From Deltaproteobacteria bacterium (GTDB lineage Bacteria > Desulfobacterota > Desulfobulbia > Desulfobulbales > Desulfurivibrionaceae): 61,243 bases of DNA. Under the pieces are notes generated by a model. That model had not been told where the DNA came from and did not search any database. It worked only from the letters and a program-made list of their open reading frames with translations. The stretch covers positions 1 through 61,243 of the forward strand of contig JAJZRO010000014.1 in assembly GCA_021802645.1 (NCBI GenBank), given 5' to 3'. The translations under genes were made by a program, and so were the position numbers. Every line of letters begins with the position of its first letter. Position 1 is the stretch's first letter. Shown piece by piece: positions 40,207 to 48,168 of the stretch.

Positions 40207-40266
40207 ACCGCGGCAATCGGCGGCATTGGCAGGGCGCAAAATCCTGACGCAGTGACGTTGTTGCCG

Positions 40267-40295
40267 TGGCAATTCCCTTCGGCTGTTGCTATAAT
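40267..40295 (+). promoter_or_regulatory. Probable promoter of the MltD-like gene
   Basis: A perfect TATAAT at 40290-40295 is preceded at 17 bases by TGGCAA (40267-40272), a weak -35. A transcript from about 40302 would leave about 77 leader bases before ATG 40379, which argues against the GTG at 40307 as start. Confidence 0.55.
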
Positions 40296-40378
40296 AAAGT
40301 TGTGGTGTGGCAAGGTTCCGCCTTGCTGCCGCCGTGTGCGGTTTCTGGGTAGGTTTTCATGATGGGGTTCTTGCGCGT

Positions 40379-42478
40379 ATGATTTCTTCCGGTGGTGGTC
40401 GTTCCCTCGTTGTTGCCCTCTGTCGCGCGCTGTTGGCGGTATTGTTGTTTGTTGCGCCGGCGGCGGCCAATCCCTTCCCGCTCTACGAGTGCATCAAGCC
40501 CAATGTCGCCTTCTGGAAGGATATTTACGCCAAGTATCCTTCCAGTCAGGGAGTGCTTCACGACGCCAGCGATCTGGGCGTGGTCTACGAGGTGATCGAT
40601 CTGGAGCCGGAACTCGGCAGCGCGGCCCGCGAGCGCAATAACAACCGGATCAAGGACGCCAAGGCACATTACGAGGGGGTGTTGCTCCGTCTTGCCGACG
40701 GCAATCCGCCGGAAAATGCCGAGGAACGGCGGGTGCTCGCCCTGTTTGGCCCACGGGTCGATCCCCTTCGCCTCCGTCAGGCCGCGGCCGCCATCCGTTT
40801 CCAGCTCGGTCAGAAGGATCATTTTCTGGAAGGGGTCATCCGCTCCGGCGCCTACCTCGGCCAGATCAAGGAGATCCTCCGCAGCTACGGCCTGCCCGAG
40901 GAACTCGCCTATCTGCCCCATGTGGAGTCCTCCTTCAACTACAAGGCCTACAGCAAGTTCGGGGCTGCCGGCATCTGGCAGTTCACCCGGGAAACCGGCC
41001 AGCGTTTTCTGACCATCGACTACTCGGTGGACGAGCGGCGCGACCCGATCCGCGCGACCCAGGCCGCCGCCCGGTTGCTCAAGGAGAACTTCGAGAAGCT
41101 CGGGAGTTGGCCGCTGGCGGTCACCGCCTATAACCACGGCGTCAACGGCATGCGGCGGGCCCGGGAGGAAAAGGGCGACTACGAGGCAATCTTCCGGGAA
41201 TACGAAAGCGGGCTCTTTAAGTTCGCCTCGCGCAACTTCTATTCCGAATTTCTGGCCGCCTGCGAGGTCGCCAAGAACTATCGCGCCTACTTCGGCGATG
41301 TTCCTCTGTTGCCGCCGGTGGCGAGTCACGAGGTCACCCTCCACGGGAATCTTCCGGTTGCCCGCCTGCTCGCCCACTTCAAGGTGGGCATGGATGATTT
41401 TCAGCGGCTCAACCCCGCCCTGCGTGAACCGGTCTACCTTGGCGAAAAATATGTGCCCCAGGGGTATCGGGTGCGGTTACCGGCGAGCAGGGAGATGACC
41501 AAACTGGCCGGTCGTCTGTCGGAAGAGCCTTATCAGAAGGGGCAGAAACGGAGCATCATCTACCGGGTCCATCGCGGTGATACCGTAAGTTCCATCGCCA
41601 GGCGGCATCATGTGGGCGTCCAGGAACTCCTGGCTGCGAATCGTCTCGGGAAGCGGGCGGCCATTTTCATGGGGCAGAACCTGCGAATCCCGAAACAGGA
41701 GGAGGCTCCCGCCATGGTGGCCGAAGCCAAGCCGGAGAAGCGTTTGGCCAGCTTGACGGCCCAGGTGCCGCCAGCCGAGGTGGCGACCGAGGCCGCGCCA
41801 GCGCCGGCACGGGTGAGGGTGGCGATCGTGCCGCGGGTAAGCACGTTGTCAGAATCGGCCACCGCCCCGACCACCGCCGTCCCGATTCGCATCACCCAGC
41901 TGGGAATGCCGGCGCCGAAGCCTGATGCCGATCGGGAGGTCGCCGGCAGTGCCCAGGGGGAAGGGGCGCCGGACAGCGAGGTGGCGGCGCCTATTTCTCC
42001 AGCCGCGCTGGCCAATCCGGCCGTGGTGACGGAACAGTTCGACGTTGAGCGCGTCTATGCCAAAAAGGGAAAAAAGTACGCCGTCATTCGGGTCGCGCCG
42101 GAGGAGACCTTGGGACATTATGCCGAATGGCTCGGGGTGACCATTCCCGAGTTGCGGCGACTGAACCACCTGTCGGCTGGTCAGGAGATCCAGATGGACC
42201 AGCGGATCAGTATCCCGTTGGATGGCGTGGGCCGTGAGCGTTTCGAGGAGTTGCGCTATGACTTCCATCGCGAGATGGAGGAGGATTTCTTCGCGGCCTA
42301 CCGGGTTGACCGGGTGCGCCGCTATCAGGTGAAGCCGGGGGATAACATCTGGCGTCTGTGCCAGTATGAGTTCGATGTGCCGCTCTGGCTGATTCGCAAG
42401 TACAACGCCGATTCCGACGTGACCAATCTCAAGCCGGGCAGGCAGCTTCTGGTGCCGGTGGTGGAGAAGAAGAGCTAA
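40379..42478 (+). CDS. MltD-like lytic transglycosylase with LysM repeats
   Basis: A 699-residue envelope protein that cleaves peptidoglycan glycan strands. A signal peptide (about residues 1-30, ending APAAA) is followed by the SLT domain: the catalytic glutamate in LPHVESSFNYKAYSKFGAAG, then GIWQFTRETG and AVTAYNHGVNGMRRA. LysM-type peptidoglycan-binding repeats lie at YRVHRGDTVSSIARRHHVGV and RYQVKPGDNIWRLCQYEFDV, with a less typical one between them (VIRVAPEETLGHYAEWLGV). A proline/alanine-rich linker joins the repeats. The start follows from the promoter position and the signal peptide. Confidence 0.9.
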   Translation: MISSGGGRSLVVALCRALLAVLLFVAPAAANPFPLYECIKPNVAFWKDIYAKYPSSQGVLHDASDLGVVYEVIDLEPELGSAARERNNNRIKDAKAHYEGVLLRLADGNPPENAEERRVLALFGPRVDPLRLRQAAAAIRFQLGQKDHFLEGVIRSGAYLGQIKEILRSYGLPEELAYLPHVESSFNYKAYSKFGAAGIWQFTRETGQRFLTIDYSVDERRDPIRATQAAARLLKENFEKLGSWPLAVTAYNHGVNGMRRAREEKGDYEAIFREYESGLFKFASRNFYSEFLAACEVAKNYRAYFGDVPLLPPVASHEVTLHGNLPVARLLAHFKVGMDDFQRLNPALREPVYLGEKYVPQGYRVRLPASREMTKLAGRLSEEPYQKGQKRSIIYRVHRGDTVSSIARRHHVGVQELLAANRLGKRAAIFMGQNLRIPKQEEAPAMVAEAKPEKRLASLTAQVPPAEVATEAAPAPARVRVAIVPRVSTLSESATAPTTAVPIRITQLGMPAPKPDADREVAGSAQGEGAPDSEVAAPISPAALANPAVVTEQFDVERVYAKKGKKYAVIRVAPEETLGHYAEWLGVTIPELRRLNHLSAGQEIQMDQRISIPLDGVGRERFEELRYDFHREMEEDFFAAYRVDRVRRYQVKPGDNIWRLCQYEFDVPLWLIRKYNADSDVTNLKPGRQLLVPVVEKKS

Positions 42479-42724
42479 GCCGTCGGTAAGACCGGCGCCT
42501 GACCGTTCTGTTGGGTAAGCTGCCGGCCCGCGCGAGTTTTGTCTGCGCAGGCCCCGTCGTCCAAGGAATATGGTCCCCGGAAGGCCAGGCCTTGTCCCTG
42601 GCCCGTTCCCCGATAATCGATCGCCGTGCCTCCGCGGAGGCGGCAGCAAAGACATTGCCACCGGGTACCGGAAGGCTCCTTTTCCCTTGTCGGCTGGCGG
42701 GCGGCGGCGGGATTTTTCTTTGCC

Positions 42725-42754
42725 TTGACTTCGTCAAAGTGCGAGGACTAGAAT
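42725..42754 (+). promoter_or_regulatory. Strong candidate promoter of the YeiH-type exporter operon
   Basis: TTGACT (42725-42730) and TAGAAT (42749-42754), 18 bases apart. It lies within a 447-base gap (42479-42925) after the MltD-like gene, giving a leader of about 165 bases. The first part of the gap (42479-42720) shows nothing recognisable. Confidence 0.6.
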
Positions 42755-42771
42755 CTAGCCAACAATTGGCC

Positions 42772-42807
42772 GGCGAGGAGGCTCGGGGGACGCGGCATCC
42801 CCTCGCC
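42772..42807 (+). other. Hairpin in the exporter leader
   Basis: GGCGAGG (42772-42778) pairs with CCTCGCC (42801-42807), with GGGGA/TCCCC as an alternative inner register. It lies about 11 bases into the predicted transcript. No T-tract follows, so it is not an obvious terminator. Confidence 0.45.
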
Positions 42808-42838
42808 ACACAATAAAAGGAAACACGGGTTTTGTCCG

Positions 42839-42848
42839 AAGGAGGTGA
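42839..42848 (+). promoter_or_regulatory. Orphan full-length Shine-Dalgarno sequence in the leader
   Basis: AAGGAGGTGA matches the 16S rRNA tail over ten bases, yet the next ATG in suitable spacing is absent; only ATC (42853) is near. The gene's own GAGGAGG and ATG are about 78 bases further on. It may be a ribosome standby site or the remnant of a lost small gene. Confidence 0.4.
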
Positions 42849-42925
42849 CGCACATCGGTTTCGCAGAGTTTTCGGGTTTGGTCTGAGGTCTGTTTTGTGT
42901 GACTCAACGGGAGAGGAGGAACCGT

Positions 42926-44743
42926 ATGGTCGAACAGAAGATCGATGAGGACAAGCTTGCGGAAGGAAAATGCGATTCGGTGGATACATGCAAGCGAGAA
43001 GAAAAAAAAGGTTGTCTGAGTGAGGATTGGCTTTCGCTGTGGCTGGGGCTGATCATCTTCGCTCTCTCCCTGGGGGTATTCCAGGGCGCAGATATCCTGG
43101 GCTGGGGGGTAAAGACCAGCGTCTGGAGCGATGTCTCCAAGGCATTCAAGCCGGTCTCCATCAACTATGAGACCGTCAAGGGGGAGATCAGCAAGATCGA
43201 CGGCCAGAAGATCACCCTCAAACAGGCGGACGGCAAGGAAGTCACCGTCACCACCAAGGATGATCCCACCACGTTGCAGGTGGGGCAGCAGTATGAACGC
43301 AAAGGTCTTTCCTCGGTTACCTCTCTGCTCCTGACCTTCCTGGCCATTCTTGTGATCATGGGCATCGGGTCGCAACTGATCGGGGCCGATCTCGGGAAAT
43401 TCGTCATCGGTTTCACCCTGGTTTTCTGGCTCAGTTATCTCTGCTGGCTGCTGGGACATAACGCCTACATCGCGGCCACCAAGAACGAACTCGACAAGTT
43501 TCACATCGGCTGGTCGCTCAGCATGACCGGCGAATTCGGCTTCATCATCGCGCTGGTCGGCGGCCTGATCGTGGGCAACTTTTTCCCCAGACTGGCGGAG
43601 TGGATGAAGGAGGCGGCCCGGCCGGAGCTCTACATCAAGACCGCCATCGTCATCATGGGAGCGGGGCTTGGCGTCAAGGCCGCCCAATCTTTCGGCCTTG
43701 CCACCAACATCATGTTCCGGGGCTTCTGCGCCATCGTCGAGGCCTATCTCATCTACTGGGCCATGGTCTATTATATCGCCCGGAAATACTTCAAGTTCAG
43801 CCGGGAGTGGTCGGCTCCCCTTGCCTCGGGTATCTCCATCTGCGGGGTTTCGGCAGCCATCGCTACCGGCGGCGCCATTCGCGCCCGCCCGATCGTGCCG
43901 ATCATGGTCTCCTCGCTGGTGGTTATCTTCGTGGCAGTGGAGATGATCATCCTGCCCTTTGCCGCCAAACTCTATCTGTGGGGTGAACCGCTGGTGGCCG
44001 GCGCCTGGATGGGGTTGGCGGTGAAATCCGACGGCGGCGCGATCGCCAGCGGCGCGGTGACCGATGCGTTGATCCGGGCCCAGGCCATGGATCTGTCCGG
44101 GGTCAAGTACGCCGAAGGATGGGTCACCATGACCGCCACCACGGTGAAGATGTTCATCGACATCTTCATCGGCATCTGGGCCTTCCTGCTCGCCTACATC
44201 TGGTGCGCCAAGATCGAATGCAAGCCGGGCCAGAAGGTGAGCGCCACCGAGATATGGAACCGCTTTCCCAAGTTTGTCATCGGCTATGCCCTTACCTTTG
44301 TGCTGCTCTTGCTCTTCTGCTGGCCGGCGGCCAAGGTCATGGGGCCGGCCGAGCACCGCATGAATGAACTGAAGGCGCAAGTGACCTCTCTGGAAAAGCA
44401 GATCGCGGCGACCACCGCCCCGGCCGCCCAGGCGCCGCTCAAGGCCTCGCTCCAGGAAGCCCAGGACCGCATCAAAGCGTTGAACGACGAGATCAAGGCA
44501 CCCAAGAAACTGATTGGCACCGCCAAGGAATCCACGGCCCAGGGCGATGTCTTCCGGGGCACCTTTTTCCTGCTCTGCTTTTTCACCATCGGGGTGATCT
44601 CCAACTTCAAGAAGCTGATGGAGGAAGGGATCGGCAAGCTGGCCGCGGTGTACTGCATCTCGCTTTTCGGCTTCATTATCTGGATCGGCCTCTTCATCTC
44701 ATGGCTCTTCTTCCATGGGGTCAAACCGCCCACCATCAGCTGA
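42926..44743 (+). CDS. Enlarged YeiH-family putative sulfate exporter
   Basis: A 605-residue membrane protein. The YeiH-like core has the SGISICGVSAAIATGGAIRA block, SDGGAIASGAVTDALI and TVKMFIDIFIGIWAF. Normal members have about 340 residues; two additions explain the size. Residues about 76-128 form a soluble loop rich in Lys and Thr with alternating strands (EISKIDGQKITLKQADGK). Residues about 474-532 form a charged coiled coil (NELKAQVTSLEKQIAATT and LQEAQDRIKALNDEIKAPKK) between membrane helices. The N-terminus has three cysteines (C16, C22, C30). Export of sulfate or a related anion is a family guess. GAGGAGG precedes ATG 42926; a 52-residue membrane protein follows. Confidence 0.8.
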   Translation: MVEQKIDEDKLAEGKCDSVDTCKREEKKGCLSEDWLSLWLGLIIFALSLGVFQGADILGWGVKTSVWSDVSKAFKPVSINYETVKGEISKIDGQKITLKQADGKEVTVTTKDDPTTLQVGQQYERKGLSSVTSLLLTFLAILVIMGIGSQLIGADLGKFVIGFTLVFWLSYLCWLLGHNAYIAATKNELDKFHIGWSLSMTGEFGFIIALVGGLIVGNFFPRLAEWMKEAARPELYIKTAIVIMGAGLGVKAAQSFGLATNIMFRGFCAIVEAYLIYWAMVYYIARKYFKFSREWSAPLASGISICGVSAAIATGGAIRARPIVPIMVSSLVVIFVAVEMIILPFAAKLYLWGEPLVAGAWMGLAVKSDGGAIASGAVTDALIRAQAMDLSGVKYAEGWVTMTATTVKMFIDIFIGIWAFLLAYIWCAKIECKPGQKVSATEIWNRFPKFVIGYALTFVLLLLFCWPAAKVMGPAEHRMNELKAQVTSLEKQIAATTAPAAQAPLKASLQEAQDRIKALNDEIKAPKKLIGTAKESTAQGDVFRGTFFLLCFFTIGVISNFKKLMEEGIGKLAAVYCISLFGFIIWIGLFISWLFFHGVKPPTIS

Positions 44744-44756
44744 CGGAGGAATTCAC

Positions 44757-44915
44757 ATGACACCCCCGAAACTTTCCGATGAGTTGCAAAAGATGGAATA
44801 CGAGCCGCTGTCGCCTGCGGAGATGAGCCTGATCCGCTGGAGCCTGTGTCTCGGCGTCGGGTTGCTCTTTGTGCTCTATTGGTTGAGCAAGGTGCTCTTC
44901 CCCGGCGGCCATTGA
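44757..44915 (+). CDS. Small single-helix membrane protein linked to the exporter
   Basis: A 52-residue protein, MTPPKLSDELQKMEYEPL at the start, with one membrane helix (about 27-45: WSLCLGVGLLFVLYWLSKVL) and a short end PGGH. CGGAGG lies about six bases before the ATG, which is 13 bases after the exporter's stop, so it is almost surely co-transcribed and well translated. No family is recognised. It could be an accessory subunit of the exporter. Small genes like this are easily missed by annotation. Confidence 0.72.
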   Translation: MTPPKLSDELQKMEYEPLSPAEMSLIRWSLCLGVGLLFVLYWLSKVLFPGGH

Positions 44916-44944
44916 TGGTTGTTCCCGGAGAAGGTCTGCATGGA

Positions 44945-44978
44945 AAACGCCGCCAGAGGGTTCCCCCTGGCGGCGTTT
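44945..44978. terminator. Bidirectional terminator
   Basis: AAACGCCGCCAG (44945-44956) pairs perfectly with CTGGCGGCGTTT (44967-44978), with a further GGG/CCC inside. It separates the exporter unit from the convergent hypothetical gene that ends at 44992, and has short T-runs on both strands. Confidence 0.7.
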
Positions 44979-44991
44979 CTGGTGGGGCGGG

Positions 44992-45258
44992 CTATTTTTT
45001 CAGGGCGCGGTAGGCTTCTTCGTATTCCTGCAACCGCTGGCGCCAGGCGAGGAGCCCGGCATGGATTTCCAGCCAGGCGTCGCGTTCCGCACCGTGGGGC
45101 TGGCCCTGGTGCCCGGCGAGCAGGTCGGCGGTGGTGAGCCCGTGACGTTTTTCGAGCCGCGCCAGCCGGTCGGTGGCGGTGGCGATCATGTTCTTGCAGA
45201 CCACGATCTCCCGTGAAATCGAGATGGTGTACTCATCGGTGCGGAGTTCATCGGCCAT
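44992..45258 (-). CDS. Small hypothetical protein
   Basis: An 88-residue soluble, helical protein (MADELRTDEYTISISREIVV ... YEEAYRALKK). It has no recognised domain; the central CKNMIATATDRLARLEKRHG and the C-terminal WRQRLQEYEEAY look like two antiparallel helices. AGGAGG lies upstream at about 11 bases. A longer open frame to 45444 would run into the promoter region of pepN and is not used. Confidence 0.6.
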   Translation of the reverse strand: MADELRTDEYTISISREIVVCKNMIATATDRLARLEKRHGLTTADLLAGHQGQPHGAERDAWLEIHAGLLAWRQRLQEYEEAYRALKK

Positions 45259-45421
45259 GGGGCGTGTTCCTCCTGATGCGCCGTGATCGTTTGGCTTTTC
45301 AAGCCTCTCATATTTTTGCGGAGATGGCAATGGATAAGACCCCGGCGGCTCCTCTTCCCCATTTCCTTCCGGGCCCTTCTCGGGTATGCTGCGTTCCACG
45401 CCGCATGCGACGGAGGAGACC

Positions 45422-48061
45422 ATGACCGCCAGCCACGCCACCATCCATCTTGCAGACTACCGGCCACCCGCCTTTGCCATCCCCGCGATGCATCTGCGAG
45501 TCGAAATCCACCCCGACCATACCCTGGTGACCGCCAGCCTCGAGTTGCAACGGCGCCAGCCAGGAGGCAGCGAGCCCTTGGTGCTCATGGGCCAGGAGCT
45601 GGAGCTGATTCGTCTCAGCCTGGATGGCCAGGCGCTTGCCGCGGGTGACTATAGCCTGACCCCGGAAACCCTCACCATCCCGAAGGTGCCGGATGCCTTC
45701 CGGCTCACAGTGGTCACCCGCATCTATCCGGAGAAAAACACCGCCCTCGAAGGGCTCTACCGCTCCGGGGCCATGTTCTGCACCCAGTGCGAGGCCGAAG
45801 GCTTCCGCCGCATCACCTACTTCCTCGATCGGCCCGACGTGCTCGCGCGCTACACCACGCGGATCGAGGCCGACAAGGCCTGCTGCCCGGTATTGCTCGC
45901 CAACGGCAACTTGGTGGAGAGCGGTGATCTCCCTGCTGGCCGCCACTATGCGGTGTGGGAAGACCCCTTTCCCAAGCCGGCCTATCTCTTCGCCATGGTG
46001 GCGGGTGATCTGGTCTGTCTCCACGGCACCTTCACCACCGCCTCGGGCCGCGAGGTGCGGCTGGAGATTTACGTGGAGGCGCACAACCGCGACAAGTGCG
46101 ACCATGCCATGGCCGCACTCAAGGCCGCCATGCGTTGGGAGGAGGAGACCTTTGGCCTGGAGTACGACCTCGGCCAGTACATGATCGTGGCCACCGACGA
46201 CTTCAACATGGGCGCCATGGAGAACAAGGGGCTCAACATCTTCAACTCCAAGTACGTGCTCGCCCGGCCCGACACCGCCACCGACGACGACTTCGAGGCC
46301 ATCGAGGCGGTGATCGCCCACGAATACCTGCACAACTGGACCGGCAATCGGGTCACCTGCCGCGACTGGTTTCAGTTGAGCCTCAAGGAAGGGCTCACCG
46401 TTTTCCGCGACCAGCTTTTTTCCGAGGCCACCATCTCCCAAGGGGTCAAAAGGGTGCACGACGTGCAGACCCTGCGCAATCATCAGTTTCCCGAGGATTC
46501 CGGGCCCATGGCCCATCCGGTGCGGCCGGACGCCTATATCGAGATCAACAATTTCTACACCGTCACGGTCTACGAAAAAGGCGCCGAGCTCATCCGCATG
46601 CTCCATACCCTGCTGGGCCGGGCCCGCTTCCGCGACGGGCTGCGGCTCTATCTTGCCCGCCATGATGGCACCGCCGCCACGGTGGAGGACTTTGTCGGCG
46701 CCATGGCCGAGGCCGGCGGCCGCGATTTCTCCCAGTTTCTGCGCTGGTACACCCAGGCCGGCACGCCGGTGGTGCGGGCCACCACGGTCTATGACGCTGC
46801 CAGCCAGCGGTATTCGCTCACCCTGGCCCAATCCTGCCCGCCCACTCCAGGCCAGCCGGTCAAAAAACCGCTGCATATTCCAGTGGCCGTGGGGCTGCTC
46901 GACCAGGCGGGACGGGAGCTGCCGCTTGCACTGGTGGGCGGCGGAGCGGAGGCGCGGGATGGTTCGCTGCTCCTCGAGTTGCGGACGGCGGCTGAAACCT
47001 TCGTGTTCGAAAAGATCGCGACCCGGCCGGTGCCCTCGCTGCTGCGCGGCTTTTCCGCGCCGGTCAAACTCGACTACGACTATACCGACGCCGAGCTGGC
47101 CGTGCTGCTGGCCCATGATCCCGACCCCTTCAACCGCTGGGAGGCCGGGCAGCGCCTGGCCGGCCGGGTGCTGCTCGATCTGGTGGCGCGGTACCAGGCC
47201 GGGCAGCCCCTCACCCTGGCCGATGACTTTGTCGCCACCATGGCGGCGGTGCTGGCGGATACCACCCTTACCGATCGGACCTTTGTCGCCCAACTGCTTA
47301 CCCTGCCCACCGAGGAGTACCTGGGCGAGCAGTTGCCGGTAATCGATGTGGAGGCGATTCATGCGGCGCGCGAGTTCGTCCGGCGCGAGCTGGCGGCGCG
47401 GTTGCGGCCGCAGTGGGAGCAAGCCTACGCGACGAATCGGACGCCGGGTCCTTATCGCTATGACCCGGCCCTGGCCGGGGCGCGGCGGCTCAAGCACCTG
47501 GCCCTTGGCTATCTCATGGCCCTCGATGAGCCGGCGATCCGCCAGCAGTGCCTTGCCCAGTTCACCGGCGCAGACAACATGACCGACAGCGGCTCCGCCC
47601 TGCGCCTGCTGGTGCATGCCGGCGCGCCGGAGGCTGGGGCGGCGCTCGCCAGCTTTGCCGAACGTTGGCAGGCTGAGCCGCTGGTGATGGACAAGTGGTT
47701 CACCATCCAGGCCACCGCGCCGTTGCCGGATACGCTGGCCGAGGTGACAAAACTCATGAATCATCCGGCCTTCCGGTTGTCGAACCCTAACCGGGTCCGG
47801 GCTCTGATCGGCGCCTTTGCCGCCGCCAACCCGCTCTGCTTCCATGCGGCAGACGGGGCGGGCTACCGCTTCCTCGCCGACCAGATCCTGGCCCTGGACC
47901 CGGTGAATCCGCAGATCGCGGCCCGGCTCGCCATCCGCCTCAGTCGCTGGCGCCGTTACGCCCCGGACCGCCAAGCGCTCATGCGGGCGGAACTGGAACG
48001 ACTGCTGGCGGCCGAACTCTCCCGCGACCTTTACGAGGTGGTGCAGAAAAGCCTGGCCTGA
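45422..48061 (+). CDS. pepN: Aminopeptidase N (M1 family)
   Basis: An 879-residue zinc aminopeptidase of the E. coli PepN type, removing N-terminal residues from cytosolic peptides. The substrate-binding GAMENKGLN precedes the zinc site HEYLH at 300-304 with its third ligand E323 in SLKEGLTVFRDQ. The Y of YEKGAEL stabilises the transition state. The four-domain length is normal. GGAGGAG lies just before ATG 45422. It is monocistronic: a small gene diverges upstream and a promoter for the next gene follows. Confidence 0.96.
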   Translation: MTASHATIHLADYRPPAFAIPAMHLRVEIHPDHTLVTASLELQRRQPGGSEPLVLMGQELELIRLSLDGQALAAGDYSLTPETLTIPKVPDAFRLTVVTRIYPEKNTALEGLYRSGAMFCTQCEAEGFRRITYFLDRPDVLARYTTRIEADKACCPVLLANGNLVESGDLPAGRHYAVWEDPFPKPAYLFAMVAGDLVCLHGTFTTASGREVRLEIYVEAHNRDKCDHAMAALKAAMRWEEETFGLEYDLGQYMIVATDDFNMGAMENKGLNIFNSKYVLARPDTATDDDFEAIEAVIAHEYLHNWTGNRVTCRDWFQLSLKEGLTVFRDQLFSEATISQGVKRVHDVQTLRNHQFPEDSGPMAHPVRPDAYIEINNFYTVTVYEKGAELIRMLHTLLGRARFRDGLRLYLARHDGTAATVEDFVGAMAEAGGRDFSQFLRWYTQAGTPVVRATTVYDAASQRYSLTLAQSCPPTPGQPVKKPLHIPVAVGLLDQAGRELPLALVGGGAEARDGSLLLELRTAAETFVFEKIATRPVPSLLRGFSAPVKLDYDYTDAELAVLLAHDPDPFNRWEAGQRLAGRVLLDLVARYQAGQPLTLADDFVATMAAVLADTTLTDRTFVAQLLTLPTEEYLGEQLPVIDVEAIHAAREFVRRELAARLRPQWEQAYATNRTPGPYRYDPALAGARRLKHLALGYLMALDEPAIRQQCLAQFTGADNMTDSGSALRLLVHAGAPEAGAALASFAERWQAEPLVMDKWFTIQATAPLPDTLAEVTKLMNHPAFRLSNPNRVRALIGAFAAANPLCFHAADGAGYRFLADQILALDPVNPQIAARLAIRLSRWRRYAPDRQALMRAELERLLAAELSRDLYEVVQKSLA

Positions 48062-48085
48062 GGCGGAGCGCCCGGAGCATTTCCC

Positions 48086-48115
48086 TTGGTTTTTGCGCCG
48101 CCTCTGGGGTACAAT
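48086..48115 (+). promoter_or_regulatory. Probable promoter of the PAS histidine kinase gene
   Basis: TTGGTT (48086-48091) and TACAAT (48110-48115), 18 bases apart, placed 54 bases before the kinase start. Confidence 0.5.
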
Positions 48116-48168
48116 GCCTCTGCCGGATTGAATCCAGAGGCGAATGGGGCCAACTCCGAAGGGTATTC

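Noticed and set aside
45308-47974. Very long minus-strand frame opposite pepN
   Set aside because: It mirrors pepN codon by codon and overlaps it almost entirely.
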